Assembly: GCA_945862495.1 (NCBI GenBank)
Contig: CAMAYM010000019.1
Span: 1-31,025 of the forward strand
DNA from: Bordetella parapertussis
GTDB lineage: Bacteria; Pseudomonadota; Gammaproteobacteria; Burkholderiales; Burkholderiaceae_B
Length of the DNA: 31,025 nt
Direction of reading: 5' to 3'
Both the position numbers and the translations under genes were made by a program. The notes beneath the pieces were generated by a model. It searched no databases. It worked only from the letters and a program-made list of their open reading frames with translations, and was not told where the DNA came from. Below, piece by piece: positions 6,872-16,426 of this stretch. Position 1 is the first letter of the stretch. Each line of letters starts with the position of its first letter.

Positions 6872-7570
6872 GTGAGCGATCTTGGACTGGCATTGTTGTT
6901 CGGTATCACGGTGGGTTTGTTCTCGGCGGGGCCACTGATTTGGTTGTCCTGGAGGATTCCTCAGCAAATCTTTGCTCAAGAGTGTATGACGGTTTGCTTG
7001 ACACGGCCTAACCTAGCGGATGACGAATTTTCCTGGAAAGATGCCCTTTTTGTGGGGGGGGTATGTGCCAGTGCTGCCGGTGTGGTGGCGATAAAGGGTA
7101 TTGATTTGTCGGGACTCATTGCTTTTTACTATTGCGCGATGCTGCTGTTGCTTGCCAGGATTGATGCACGTACTTATATCCTGCCAGACATATTAACGCT
7201 TTCATTGCTCTGGGCGGGTTTGCTTTGGCACACAACAGATTGGGGTGATCTCAACCTTTCCCGCTCCGTTTGGGGCGCCGCTACGGGCTATATTGTTTTA
7301 TGGGGCCCATGTGCGCTGTTTAGCGTTTGGCGGGGCAAAGAAGTGATGGGGCATGGTGACTTTAAGTTCTCGGCGGCAATAGGCGCGTGGTTGGGTTGCC
7401 TGAATTTACCCTTTGTGTGGTTAATTGCTTCTGGCTCAAGTCTCTTGATTGCCTTAATCGCCAACCGTTTAAGCGGTCGTCGTTTTCGAGATCCCATGCC
7501 TTTTGGACCCGGTTTGGCGCTTGGAGGTATTCTGATGCTGTTTTTTGACGGGCATTGGTCAAATTTTTAG
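6872..7570 (+). CDS. pilD: Type IV prepilin peptidase-like aspartic protease (A24), short N-terminal domain
   Basis: Inner-membrane aspartic protease of the TFPP family that cleaves leader peptides of type IV pilins and type II secretion pseudopilins. Both catalytic motifs are present: ARIDARTYILPD (Asp98) and GHGDFKFSAAIGAWLG (Asp163), 65 residues apart as expected. Typical enzymes also have a cytoplasmic methylase segment with two CxxC pairs; here it is reduced to a short stretch (IPQQIFAQECMTVCLTRP) with no CxxC. The start is chosen as GTG 6872, eight bases after AAGGAA, giving 232 aa; in-frame ATG 6842 and TTG 6830 lack a ribosome site. pilB and pilC, the usual upstream neighbours, are absent. 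coaE follows by 9 bases. Confidence 0.82.
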   Translation: MSDLGLALLFGITVGLFSAGPLIWLSWRIPQQIFAQECMTVCLTRPNLADDEFSWKDALFVGGVCASAAGVVAIKGIDLSGLIAFYYCAMLLLLARIDARTYILPDILTLSLLWAGLLWHTTDWGDLNLSRSVWGAATGYIVLWGPCALFSVWRGKEVMGHGDFKFSAAIGAWLGCLNLPFVWLIASGSSLLIALIANRLSGRRFRDPMPFGPGLALGGILMLFFDGHWSNF

Positions 7571-7579
7571 GAGAAAGGG

Positions 7580-8197
7580 ATGTTTAAGCTTGGTCTGACT
7601 GGAGGAATTGGCTCGGGTAAAACCCATGTTGCCAACCTGTTAGCGAGCTGGGGCGCGACCGTCATCGATACGGATTTGATTGCCCATCAACTCACCGCGT
7701 CAGGGGGGGCTGCAATTCAAGCCATTCGAGAATGCTTTGGAGAAGGCCTGATCGATGCACAGGGGGCTCTAGATCGTGTTCGGATGCGAGAGCTGGTCTT
7801 TGCGGATGCGCAGCGCCGTATCGCGCTCGAGGGCATTCTGCATCCACGGATTGCTGAAGAGGTCTTGCGTCAGGCTCAAGTGGCAATGGGCGTGTATGCC
7901 GTATTTGTTGTGCCGTTGCTGGTGGAGTCTGGACGCTGGCGTGACCGAATTGATCGTTTATGCGTCGTCGATTGCGAACCAGAGACGCAGATCGCGCGGG
8001 TGCAGGCCCGCAGCGGGATTCCAGTCGAAACGATTCACCGCATTATGGCGGCGCAAGCGACGCGGCAAGAGAGATTGGCTGTCGCAGACGATATAGTTTC
8101 CAATACGGCAAGCATAACACTCTCTGATCTTGAAAAACAAGTATTGGTCTTGCATAAAGCGTGGTGTAACCTAGCGCGGTATGGTGAAAAGCGTTAA
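7580..8197 (+). CDS. coaE: Dephospho-CoA kinase
   Basis: Final enzyme of coenzyme A biosynthesis: ATP-dependent phosphorylation of the 3'-OH of dephospho-CoA, in the cytoplasm. The 205-residue protein has the P-loop GGIGSGKT (residues 8-15), the dephospho-CoA-binding VIDTDLIAHQL, the HPRIAEEV helix, VVPLLVESGRW and the lid arginines in QIARVQARSG and ATRQERLAVAD. The ATG at 7580 is preceded by TAGGAGAAAGG, which overlaps the stop of the prepilin peptidase, so translation is likely coupled. zapD begins 41 bases later. The order prepilin peptidase-coaE-zapD is standard in beta- and gammaproteobacteria. Confidence 0.96.
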   Translation: MFKLGLTGGIGSGKTHVANLLASWGATVIDTDLIAHQLTASGGAAIQAIRECFGEGLIDAQGALDRVRMRELVFADAQRRIALEGILHPRIAEEVLRQAQVAMGVYAVFVVPLLVESGRWRDRIDRLCVVDCEPETQIARVQARSGIPVETIHRIMAAQATRQERLAVADDIVSNTASITLSDLEKQVLVLHKAWCNLARYGEKR

Positions 8198-8238
8198 ATA
8201 CAGCGCAATCACTTAGTCGGCTTGGATGATGAGAACCA

Positions 8239-8991
8239 GTGATTCTTTTTGAATACCCATTTAATGAGCGAGTCCGTGCGCTGATGCGCCTGGAGTCTTT
8301 GCTTGATCGAATGATGTTCTTTGCCAAACCTGGTGATGCAAGACATCATCAGGTCGCTCTTGCCGCCCTGTTCGATTTGCTGGATGCTACTGAACGCACA
8401 GATATGAAGGGAAGTGTGTTGCAAGACTTAGAGCGCCAGCGTGGCGTGTTGCAATCGCTGCGAGAACATCCTGGCGTAGAGCCTAAGACCTTGGCGCAGA
8501 TGCTCGTCGAGATCGAGCGTGTGATTGTCAATCTAAACGCTGCAGGTAAAACTGGTCAAGAACTTCGCGCCAATGAATGGCTCAGTAGTCTGAGAGGCCG
8601 CCTTGCGGTACCTGGCGGCGGCACTCAGGTGGATATGCCGTCTTTTCATGCTTGGCAATATCGCACTGAAACACAGCGCTGTGCCGACTTGCAAAAGTGG
8701 ATGTCATCGTTGATGCCCTTGCAGGCTGGTATCAGCATGGTGATGCGTCTTTTGCGCGAGACTGGGCAGGCAACGGACGCGATCGCTCCACAAGGCGCAT
8801 ATCAACAAATGCTGGCAGGTAAAACCTATCAACTTTTGCGCGTATGGGTTGATGAGGCTGCGGACGTATTCCCTGAAATTAGCGCGAACAAATATATGGT
8901 CTGGATTCGCTATTCCTCACAGGATGGCGAGCAACGACCGCAGGCCGTGAATCACGACGTGGCCTTCAAAATGACCCTTTGTGCCCTTTAG
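8239..8991 (+). CDS. zapD: Cell division protein ZapD
   Basis: ZapD (YacF) cross-links FtsZ filaments and stabilises the Z-ring. The 250-residue protein shows the family features: an N-terminal FEYPFNERVRALMRLE, the helical region with FDLLDATERTDMKGSVLQDLERQ, a central PGGGTQVDMPSFHAWQ and a C-terminal domain ending in an AFKMTLC strand. The start is a GTG at 8239, the first start after an in-frame stop. In related genomes a short zinc-ribbon gene (yacG) often follows; here I find none, and the efflux operon starts 17 bases after the stop. Confidence 0.94.
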   Translation: MILFEYPFNERVRALMRLESLLDRMMFFAKPGDARHHQVALAALFDLLDATERTDMKGSVLQDLERQRGVLQSLREHPGVEPKTLAQMLVEIERVIVNLNAAGKTGQELRANEWLSSLRGRLAVPGGGTQVDMPSFHAWQYRTETQRCADLQKWMSSLMPLQAGISMVMRLLRETGQATDAIAPQGAYQQMLAGKTYQLLRVWVDEAADVFPEISANKYMVWIRYSSQDGEQRPQAVNHDVAFKMTLCAL

Positions 8992-9008
8992 GGCCAGCTG
9001 GAATACAT

Positions 9009-10244
9009 ATGTCTGAAAGCAAGTTGAAAAGGTCGGCTTTTCGCTCGCCCTTGATGTGGTTTGTTATTGTCTTTGTGTTGGCTGGGCTCGGCTGGTGGTT
9101 GTTAGGCGGAACCCAAAAAGCTGCACCAAAGGGTCCTCCTGCAGGTATGTCACCAAGTACCCCCGTTAAAGTCGAAGCCGCTCGCCTACAAGATCTGGAC
9201 ATTTACTTGCGCGGACTGGGGACAGTGACTGCACTCAACACCGTGACGGTTCGTAGTCGCGTGCAGGGTGAGTTATTAGAGGTCAAGTTTAAAGAGGGTG
9301 AGCAGGTCAAAGAAGGCACCTTGCTGGCGCTGATTGATCCACGTCCCTATGAAGTTGCGCTCAATCAAGCGATTGGGACACAACAGCAAAATGAAGCACA
9401 GTATGAAAACGCAAAGCGTGACTTGCAACGCTATCAAACACTTCGTAAGCAGGACTCAATCGCCCCTCAGTTGCTAGATACGCAAGCCGCTTTGGTGAGA
9501 AAGTTTGAGGGTCAAATCAAAAGCGATCAGGCGACGGTAGACAACGCCCGCTTGCAGCTTAGCTACACGCGGATTACAGCCCCCATCTCAGGAAAGTTAG
9601 GCTTGAGGCGTGTCGATGCCGGCAATTTGATCAATGCAAATGACCCGCTTGGACTCGTGGTGATTACAGAAACACAGCCGATATCTGTGGTGTTTACTTT
9701 GCCGGAAAATGATTTGCCAGCGGTACGTCAACCCATGCTGGCTGGAGAAAAGCTCGAAGTGGATGCCTATGATCGGGCGGATATCAAGCGGCTCGCACGA
9801 GGCACACTGATCTCCATTGATAATCAGATTGACATCACAACGGGTACGGTGAAGTTAAAGGCGGAGTTTAAAAATGAAGACGATGCTTTGTTTCCCAATC
9901 AGTTTGTGAATGTACGGATGAAAGTACGGACCGTTAAGGACGCATTGACTATTCCTGCTGGAGCGATTCAGCAAGGAAACCGTGGAGCGTTTGTATATGT
10001 TGTGTCGCCAGAGGGTACGGCAACGGTTCGCCTCGTTAAAGTGGGTGATCGCACGTCAGAGTCCTTGGTGATTCTCGAAGGCATTCAGGCAGGAGAGCGT
10101 GTGGTCCTGGAGGGTACGGATCGCTTGCGCGAAGGCGCTAAGGTACGCATTATCGAGCCTGGCGCACCCTCTGCAGGCAGTGCGCCGCGTAACGGGGCAC
10201 GTCCTCCAGGCGCACCCGCTGCGCCAGGCGCTGCGAGACCTTAG
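9009..10244 (+). CDS. mdtA: RND efflux periplasmic adaptor MdtA
   Basis: Membrane-fusion protein linking inner-membrane RND pumps MdtB/MdtC to an outer-membrane channel. Starting at the ATG at 9009 it has 411 aa: an N-terminal membrane anchor (about residues 15-34), a lipoyl/barrel-sandwich half (GLGTVTALNTVTVRSRVQGE), a helical hairpin (YENAKRDLQRYQTLRKQD), the second lipoyl half (LSYTRITAPISGKLGLRRVD), a beta-barrel domain (DNQIDITTGTVKLKAEF, LFPNQFVNVRM) and a Pro/Ala-rich tail. These phrases match Escherichia coli MdtA closely. The frame opens at 8979 but the extra residues have no homology. mdtB follows after 12 bases. Promoter not recognised; it would lie inside zapD. Confidence 0.95.
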   Translation: MSESKLKRSAFRSPLMWFVIVFVLAGLGWWLLGGTQKAAPKGPPAGMSPSTPVKVEAARLQDLDIYLRGLGTVTALNTVTVRSRVQGELLEVKFKEGEQVKEGTLLALIDPRPYEVALNQAIGTQQQNEAQYENAKRDLQRYQTLRKQDSIAPQLLDTQAALVRKFEGQIKSDQATVDNARLQLSYTRITAPISGKLGLRRVDAGNLINANDPLGLVVITETQPISVVFTLPENDLPAVRQPMLAGEKLEVDAYDRADIKRLARGTLISIDNQIDITTGTVKLKAEFKNEDDALFPNQFVNVRMKVRTVKDALTIPAGAIQQGNRGAFVYVVSPEGTATVRLVKVGDRTSESLVILEGIQAGERVVLEGTDRLREGAKVRIIEPGAPSAGSAPRNGARPPGAPAAPGAARP

Positions 10245-10256
10245 GTCGCCGCGCCA

Positions 10257-13200
10257 ATGAATATCTCGCGCCCCTTTATTCTGAGACCCGTTGCGACAAC
10301 GCTCGCCATGATCGCGATGTTGCTGTGTGGCTTGATCGCTTATCGGTGGCTACCTGTATCGTCGCTGCCTGAGGTGGATTACCCGACGATTCAGACCACA
10401 ACGTTTTATCCAGGCGCCAGTCCAGAAGTGATGGCGGCGTTAGTGACGTCTCCGCTTGAGCGCCAGTTTGGTCAAATGCCCGGCCTGCGTCAGATGACGT
10501 CAAGTAGTACCTCGGGCGCCTCATCGATTACTTTACAGTTTGCTTTGTCCTTGCCTCTGGATGTTGCTGAACAGCAAGTGCAGGCAGCGATCAATGCTGC
10601 CTCTAATTTGTTACCAAGAGACCTGCCCGCCCCACCCATATACAACAAAGTCAATCCCGCTGATGCTGCGGTCATGACCCTTGCCATTACTTCGCCTACG
10701 GTGCCATTGCCACAAGTGCGCGATTTGGTCGACACTCGCATGGCACAAAAAATATCTCAAGTGACAGGTGTCGGTTTAGTCACGATTGCGGGAGGGCAAC
10801 GACCTGCTATGCGGATTCAGGCCAATCCGCAAGCGCTTGCAGCTTATGGTTTGACACTCGCAGATTTGCGCACGTCCGTCGTGTCTGCAAACGTCAATCA
10901 ACCCAAGGGCACGCTCGACGGCCCCGTTCGCTCAACGACAATTGATGCCAATGATCAGCTCAGAAACCCGTCGGATTATCGCGGCCTGATTGTGGCCTAC
11001 CGGAATGAGGCGGCTTTGCGACTGGCTGACATCGCCAGCGTCGTGATGGATGCGGAGGACTCGCGTTTGGCGGCCTGGGCAGATCTGCAGCCGGCGATCT
11101 TGCTCAATGTTCAGCGTCAGCCTGGCGCCAATGTGATCGAGGTCGTTGACCGGATACATAAGATTTTGCCTCAGCTACGGGCAGCTTTACCAGGCAATCT
11201 CGATGTGACCGTGATGTCTGACCGTACGCAAACGATTCGTGCCTCTGTCAAGGATGTTCAGATTGAAATGCTGATTGCGATTGGTTTGGTCGTGCTGGTG
11301 ACTTTTGTTTTTTTGCGCACGTTGACGGCTACCTTGATTCCAAGTGTTGTGGTGCCACTCTCGCTGATCGGTACGTTTGGCATCATGTACCTAGTGGGCT
11401 TCAGTATCAATAACCTCACGCTTATGGCTCTCACCATCGCCACTGGTTTTGTCGTGGATGATGCGATTGTGATGATTGAAAATATCGCACGCTATCTCGA
11501 ACGTGGCGAAAAACCCTTGCAGGCTGCACTAAAAGGTGCTTCGCAAATCGGATTTACGCTTGTATCGCTTACGTTGTCGCTGATCGCGGTGCTGATTCCC
11601 TTGTTGTTCATGACAGAGGTGGTTGGACGTTTGTTTAGAGAGTTTGCGGTCACGCTGGCTGTTGCAATTTTTCTCTCACTTATCATTTCACTGACTTTGA
11701 CACCCATGATGTGCGCGCGTTTGCTGCGTGCGGGGGATGAGCAACAGTACGGGTGGGTCGCACGTAAAACGCACCAATGGATTGACGCTCTTATTGGTCA
11801 GTATGCGAGAGGTTTGAAGTTTGTGTTGCGTCACCAGACCATTACCCTGTTGGTTGCAGCAGGAACCTTTGTCTTGACTGCCTTGTTGTATCTTGCCATT
11901 CCGAAAGGATTTTTTCCAGCACAGGATACGGGCCTGATTCAGGTTGTCACGCAGGCGCCGCAAAATTTATCATTTAGTGCGATGTCAATACGCCAGCAAG
12001 AGGCAGTGGCGCTTATTTTGAAAGATCCAAGTGTCGCAAGCGTAGCGTCATTTATCGGCATTGATGGTGTGAATGAAACCGTCAATACCGGTCGAATCCA
12101 GATTGCTTTGCGTGCGCAGAGCCAGCGACGCGATGGTGTGACACAGGTGATGGAACGCTTGCAAACTGAATTGAACGATGTGGCGGGCTTGCAGTTTTAT
12201 TTTCAGCCGGTGCAGGATCTCACTGTCGAAGATCGTGTCAGTCGGACACAGTATCAACTCACGCTTGAAAGTGCAGATGCAGCCTTGCTTGCAGAATGGG
12301 TGCCTAAGCTGGTGGAGCAGTTGCGCGCACAGCCCGAGCTAGCAGGGGTGGTGGACGATTTGCAAGAAGACGGCTTAAATACCTTCGTTGATATCGACCG
12401 TGATGCAGCCGCGCGGCTGGGTGTGTCTGCGGCATCGATTGATGATGCGCTGTATGACGCTTTTGGTCAACGGCAGATCTCAACCATCTTTACGCAATCC
12501 AACCAATATCGCGTGGTCATCGAAGTGCCACCCCAGTTTCGTCGTGATCCTTCTGCGCTGAATTCGGTCTATGTCAAGAGTAATACGGGTAAGCCCATTC
12601 CTTTGAGTGCGGTTGTCAAGGTGACTGAGGGAAGGACGCCTCTTGTGATCAACCGTCTCGACCAGTTTCCTTCGGTCACAATTTCTTTTAACTTAACGCC
12701 GCGTACCTCTTTATCGAGTGCGGTGGATGCCGTGACACGTGCCACGCGTGATATTGCGTTGCCGGTGGCGATTCAAACACGCTTTCAAGGCGCGGCCCGT
12801 GCTTTTGAGGCCTCGCTCTCAAGTACCTTGTTGTTGATTCTGGCTGCCATCATCACGATGTATATCGTGTTAGGTGTGTTGTATGAGAGCTTTATTCATC
12901 CCGTGACGATTCTGTCCACCTTACCATCTGCTGCGATTGGCGCCTTGCTCGCATTGTTACTGACCGGTCGGGATTTGGACATGATCGGTGTGATCGGGAT
13001 CATCTTGTTAATCGGGATCGTCAAGAAAAACGCGATCATGATGATCGATTTTGCGTTGGATGCTGAGCGTAAGCTAGGTATGTCAGCGCGTGAGGCGATC
13101 GAGCAAGCAGCGCTGTTGCGCTTCAGACCGATTTTGATGACGACCTTGGCGGCCTTGTTTGGAGCAATTCCATTGATGCTCTCTGCGGGTACAGGTGCCG

Positions 13201-13349
13201 AGCTCCGACAGCCGCTTGGCCTAGTGATGGTGGGAGGGTTGTTAGTGAGCCAGGTACTGACCTTATTTACGACGCCTGTCATCTATTTATTTTTTGATCG
13301 TTTGCGTAAACATCCCCAGCGCACGCCAGTCGACAGTGTGATGCCATGA
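10257..13349 (+). CDS. mdtB: RND efflux pump inner-membrane subunit MdtB
   Basis: Proton-driven RND transporter, 1030 aa, the usual length. In Escherichia coli MdtB and MdtC form a heterotrimer exporting bile salts, novobiocin and other drugs. Signature features: RPVATTLAMIAMLLCG in helix 1, YPGASPEVM, NAASNLLPRDLP, the proton-relay pair Asp401-Asp402 in helix 4 (GFVVDDAIVMIENIARYLE), LTLTPMMCARLL, PKGFFPAQDTG and the helix-10 lysine in GIVKKNAIMMIDFAL (Lys923/924). The phrase PLDVAEQQVQAAINAASN is MdtB-like and separates it from the following MdtC-like protein. It overlaps mdtC by four bases (ATGA). Confidence 0.95.
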   Translation: MNISRPFILRPVATTLAMIAMLLCGLIAYRWLPVSSLPEVDYPTIQTTTFYPGASPEVMAALVTSPLERQFGQMPGLRQMTSSSTSGASSITLQFALSLPLDVAEQQVQAAINAASNLLPRDLPAPPIYNKVNPADAAVMTLAITSPTVPLPQVRDLVDTRMAQKISQVTGVGLVTIAGGQRPAMRIQANPQALAAYGLTLADLRTSVVSANVNQPKGTLDGPVRSTTIDANDQLRNPSDYRGLIVAYRNEAALRLADIASVVMDAEDSRLAAWADLQPAILLNVQRQPGANVIEVVDRIHKILPQLRAALPGNLDVTVMSDRTQTIRASVKDVQIEMLIAIGLVVLVTFVFLRTLTATLIPSVVVPLSLIGTFGIMYLVGFSINNLTLMALTIATGFVVDDAIVMIENIARYLERGEKPLQAALKGASQIGFTLVSLTLSLIAVLIPLLFMTEVVGRLFREFAVTLAVAIFLSLIISLTLTPMMCARLLRAGDEQQYGWVARKTHQWIDALIGQYARGLKFVLRHQTITLLVAAGTFVLTALLYLAIPKGFFPAQDTGLIQVVTQAPQNLSFSAMSIRQQEAVALILKDPSVASVASFIGIDGVNETVNTGRIQIALRAQSQRRDGVTQVMERLQTELNDVAGLQFYFQPVQDLTVEDRVSRTQYQLTLESADAALLAEWVPKLVEQLRAQPELAGVVDDLQEDGLNTFVDIDRDAAARLGVSAASIDDALYDAFGQRQISTIFTQSNQYRVVIEVPPQFRRDPSALNSVYVKSNTGKPIPLSAVVKVTEGRTPLVINRLDQFPSVTISFNLTPRTSLSSAVDAVTRATRDIALPVAIQTRFQGAARAFEASLSSTLLLILAAIITMYIVLGVLYESFIHPVTILSTLPSAAIGALLALLLTGRDLDMIGVIGIILLIGIVKKNAIMMIDFALDAERKLGMSAREAIEQAALLRFRPILMTTLAALFGAIPLMLSAGTGAELRQPLGLVMVGGLLVSQVLTLFTTPVIYLFFDRLRKHPQRTPVDSVMP

Positions 13350-16300
13350 ATATTTCTGGCCCTTTCATCGTCCGCCCCGTCGCGACGACGTTGATCTGGC
13401 TTGGCGTGGTGTTGGCCGGCTGGCTTGCGCATGGCTTATTGCCTATCGCACCATTGCCGCAAATTGAATTGCCGGTGATTTCGGTACGTGCCAGTATGCC
13501 AGGTGCGAGTCCGGAGGTGATGGCCGCAACAGTGGCGACGCCTCTGGAACGATCATTGGGGACAATTGCCGGGGTGACTGAGATGACCTCGCGCAGTACC
13601 ACTGGCCAGACACGTATTACTTTGCAGTTTGATTTGAGTCGCGATATTGATAGTGCCGCGACAGATGTACAGGGCGCCATCAATGCTGCGCGAGCAATGA
13701 TGCCAAGTGGCTTGCAAGGTAATCCTTCCTATCGCAAGGCAAACCCCTCCGCTGCGCCCATCATGACGCTCGCGCTCACTTCTGCGACCTTGTCACAAGG
13801 CCAACTCTATGACATTGCCTCCACGACCGTTCAGCAAAAGCTTTCTCAAGTGCAGGGTGTGGGTGAGGTCCAGATTGGTGGCAGCTCATTGCCTGCAGTA
13901 CGAATTGAGCTCAATCCTGATGCCTTGACGCAATACGGTGTGTCTCTCGACTCGGTGCGTGCGGCGATTGCAGCCGCCAACTCCACTAGACCGAAAGGAT
14001 TGCTGGAAAATGATGTTAATCGCTGGCTCATTACCGCGAACGACCAGCTTTGGAAAGCCGAAGAGTATCGGCCTTTGATTGTGGCGTGGCGAAATGACGC
14101 ACCGGTTCGTTTGTCAGACGTAGCTAAAGTCGAGGACTCTGTCGAAGACACTAACAATATTGGTTACTTTAACGACCAACAAGCGATTTTGGTATTGGTG
14201 CGCAGTGAAGCGAAAGCCAACATTATTCGAACAGTTGATGAAATACGCGCAGATTTACCTATCTTAAGGGCCATGCTGCCTGCTGATGTGAACTTGAGCG
14301 TGGCACAAGATCGAACACCCAGTATTCGAGCCTCTGTTAAAGAGGCTGAGCATACGCTGATCATCGCAATTGGTTTAGTCATGTTTGTGGTGTTGCTATT
14401 TTTGCGCAATTGGCGCGCCGCATTGATTCCAACGGTTGCTGTGCCCGTTTCGTTGATTGGAACCTTTGGCGTGATGTACTTGTTAGGTTATTCACTCAAT
14501 ACGATGTCGCTCATGGCGTTGATTGTTGCGACGGGTTTTGTGGTGGATGATGCGATTGTAGTGATGGAAAACATCATGCGGCATCTCGAACGGGGTGAGC
14601 CGGTAAAACGCGCGACGTTGCGAGGCACCCGAGAGGTGGGTTTTACGGTACTGTCCATGAGCATTTCCCTCATCGCCGTGTTTATCCCCATTTTGTTGAT
14701 GGGTGGTTTGCCCGGACGGTTGTTTCGCGAATTTGCAGTGACGTTATCTGCAGCGATTTTGATTTCAATGTTTGTTTCGCTCACCTTGACCCCAATGATG
14801 GCGGCGCGTTTGCTCAAACGACATCCCCCTGCATCAGAAGAAAAAGTCCGCCCCAGCTTGTTTGAACGCATCATTGTTCGCAGTATGGATGCGACGGTTA
14901 ATGCGTATTCACGCTCATTGAATTGGGCACTTACGCACAGCCGCTTTATGATGTTGTTGTTGGTGGCGACAGTAGGATTTAATTTTTATCTCTATGGTGT
15001 GGTGCCTAAAGGTTTTTTTCCACAACAAGATACGGGGATGATGCTCGGATTTTTTTCAACGGATGACGGTACCTCATTTGAGTCGATGAAGCCTAAGCTT
15101 GATCAGTTTCGGCAAGTGCTGATGAAGGATCCTGCGATTAATACAGTGACGGCTTATGCGAGTGGTCGTGGGGGAAGCAACTCAAGTTTTCTGGCGGTAC
15201 AGCTTAAGCCGGTGAGTGAGCGAAAGGTAGCCGTTCGACAGGTCATTTCGCGTTTGCGTCCACAGCTGGCGAGTATTCCGGGCGCGAGGCTATTTCTGGT
15301 TCCACAACAAGACATCAGGATCGGCGGGAGGCAATCGAGTTCGCAATATCAATATACGTTGATGGCAAGTGAGCTCGCAGATTTAAAAGAGTGGTTGCCA
15401 AAAGTCCAGTTGGCCATCGCGGCTTTGCCTGAACTGGTCGATGTGGACACGGATGTTGAGGATCGCGGTAGGCAAGTCTCGATCGCGATTGACCGTGACG
15501 CAGCTCTGCGTCTTGGCGTGTCAATGGATAGCATTTCTGCTGTGCTCAATAACTCCTTTAGTCAGCGACAAATCTCTGTGATGTATGGGGCTAGAAACCA
15601 GTATCGCGTCGTGATGGGGGTTGCACCTCGCCATGCGCAGGGAATGGAGTCGCTGAGCGATGTCTATGTGCTGAGTAAAGCAGGTCAACGTGTCCCGCTT
15701 TCTGCATTTGCAAAATTTGAAACTACGAATGCGCCACTGAGTGTGCGCCACCAGGGGTTGCTCGCGGCGGATACGATTTCGTTTGACTTGGCACCCGGGG
15801 TCTCTCTCGGGCAAGCGAATGCTGCGATTGAGCAGGCTGTTGCCGGGATTAATTTGCCTAGTGACCGGATTCAGGCAGGTTTTCAAGGAACGGCTGCGGC
15901 ACTGCAGAGCGCGCTATCGAATCAGCCGTGGCTAATTTTGGCCGCATTGATCACGATGTATCTTGTCTTGGGGATGTTGTACGAAAGTACGATTCATCCT
16001 TTGACCATTTTGTCGACCCTGCCTTCGGCCGGTGTGGGTGCCTTGCTGGCGTTACTGTTACTCAAGACGGAGTTCAGTTTGATCGCCCTGATTGGCGTAT
16101 TTTTGCTGATTGGCATTGTCAAGAAAAACGCCATCATGATGGTGGATTTTGCGCTGGATGCGCAACGCCGTCTGGGGATGTCGCCGCGTGATGCCATTCA
16201 TCAAGCGTGTTTGACACGATTCAGACCTATTTTGATGACGACTTGTGCTGCAATTTTTGGTGCAATGCCGTTGGTGTTTGCAACGGGGGCGGGCGTTGAG

Positions 16301-16426
16301 TTGCGCCAGCCTTTGGGTATTACGATTCTTGGTGGTTTGTTAGTCAGCCAGCTCTTGACGCTCTACACTACGCCTGTGGTGTATTTATATCTGGATCGTT
16401 TCCGTTTGTGGTGTGCAAAGCGATGA
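13346..16426 (+). CDS. mdtC: RND efflux pump inner-membrane subunit MdtC
   Basis: Partner RND subunit of MdtB, 1026 aa. It keeps the proton-relay Asp401-Asp402 (GFVVDDAIVVMENIMRHLE), the helix-10 lysines (GIVKKNAIMMVDFAL), PGASPEVMAATVATPLER, LTLTPMMAARLL and PKGFFPQQDTGMM. The two pump genes are similar in sequence along their whole length, consistent with an old duplication, but the porter-domain phrases differ (MdtC type: SRSTTGQTRITLQFDLSRDI). The start ATG overlaps the mdtB stop and its own stop overlaps the start of the outer-membrane factor, indicating one tightly coupled operon. In enterobacteria mdtABC is controlled by BaeSR; no such genes are seen here. Confidence 0.95.
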   Translation: MNISGPFIVRPVATTLIWLGVVLAGWLAHGLLPIAPLPQIELPVISVRASMPGASPEVMAATVATPLERSLGTIAGVTEMTSRSTTGQTRITLQFDLSRDIDSAATDVQGAINAARAMMPSGLQGNPSYRKANPSAAPIMTLALTSATLSQGQLYDIASTTVQQKLSQVQGVGEVQIGGSSLPAVRIELNPDALTQYGVSLDSVRAAIAAANSTRPKGLLENDVNRWLITANDQLWKAEEYRPLIVAWRNDAPVRLSDVAKVEDSVEDTNNIGYFNDQQAILVLVRSEAKANIIRTVDEIRADLPILRAMLPADVNLSVAQDRTPSIRASVKEAEHTLIIAIGLVMFVVLLFLRNWRAALIPTVAVPVSLIGTFGVMYLLGYSLNTMSLMALIVATGFVVDDAIVVMENIMRHLERGEPVKRATLRGTREVGFTVLSMSISLIAVFIPILLMGGLPGRLFREFAVTLSAAILISMFVSLTLTPMMAARLLKRHPPASEEKVRPSLFERIIVRSMDATVNAYSRSLNWALTHSRFMMLLLVATVGFNFYLYGVVPKGFFPQQDTGMMLGFFSTDDGTSFESMKPKLDQFRQVLMKDPAINTVTAYASGRGGSNSSFLAVQLKPVSERKVAVRQVISRLRPQLASIPGARLFLVPQQDIRIGGRQSSSQYQYTLMASELADLKEWLPKVQLAIAALPELVDVDTDVEDRGRQVSIAIDRDAALRLGVSMDSISAVLNNSFSQRQISVMYGARNQYRVVMGVAPRHAQGMESLSDVYVLSKAGQRVPLSAFAKFETTNAPLSVRHQGLLAADTISFDLAPGVSLGQANAAIEQAVAGINLPSDRIQAGFQGTAAALQSALSNQPWLILAALITMYLVLGMLYESTIHPLTILSTLPSAGVGALLALLLLKTEFSLIALIGVFLLIGIVKKNAIMMVDFALDAQRRLGMSPRDAIHQACLTRFRPILMTTCAAIFGAMPLVFATGAGVELRQPLGITILGGLLVSQLLTLYTTPVVYLYLDRFRLWCAKR

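Noticed and set aside
11258..14874. Several minus-strand open frames opposite mdtB and mdtC (around 11258, 12896, 13279, 14488)
   Set aside because: They repeat at equivalent positions in both homologous pump genes, a typical mirror of conserved codons for hydrophobic helices, not genes.
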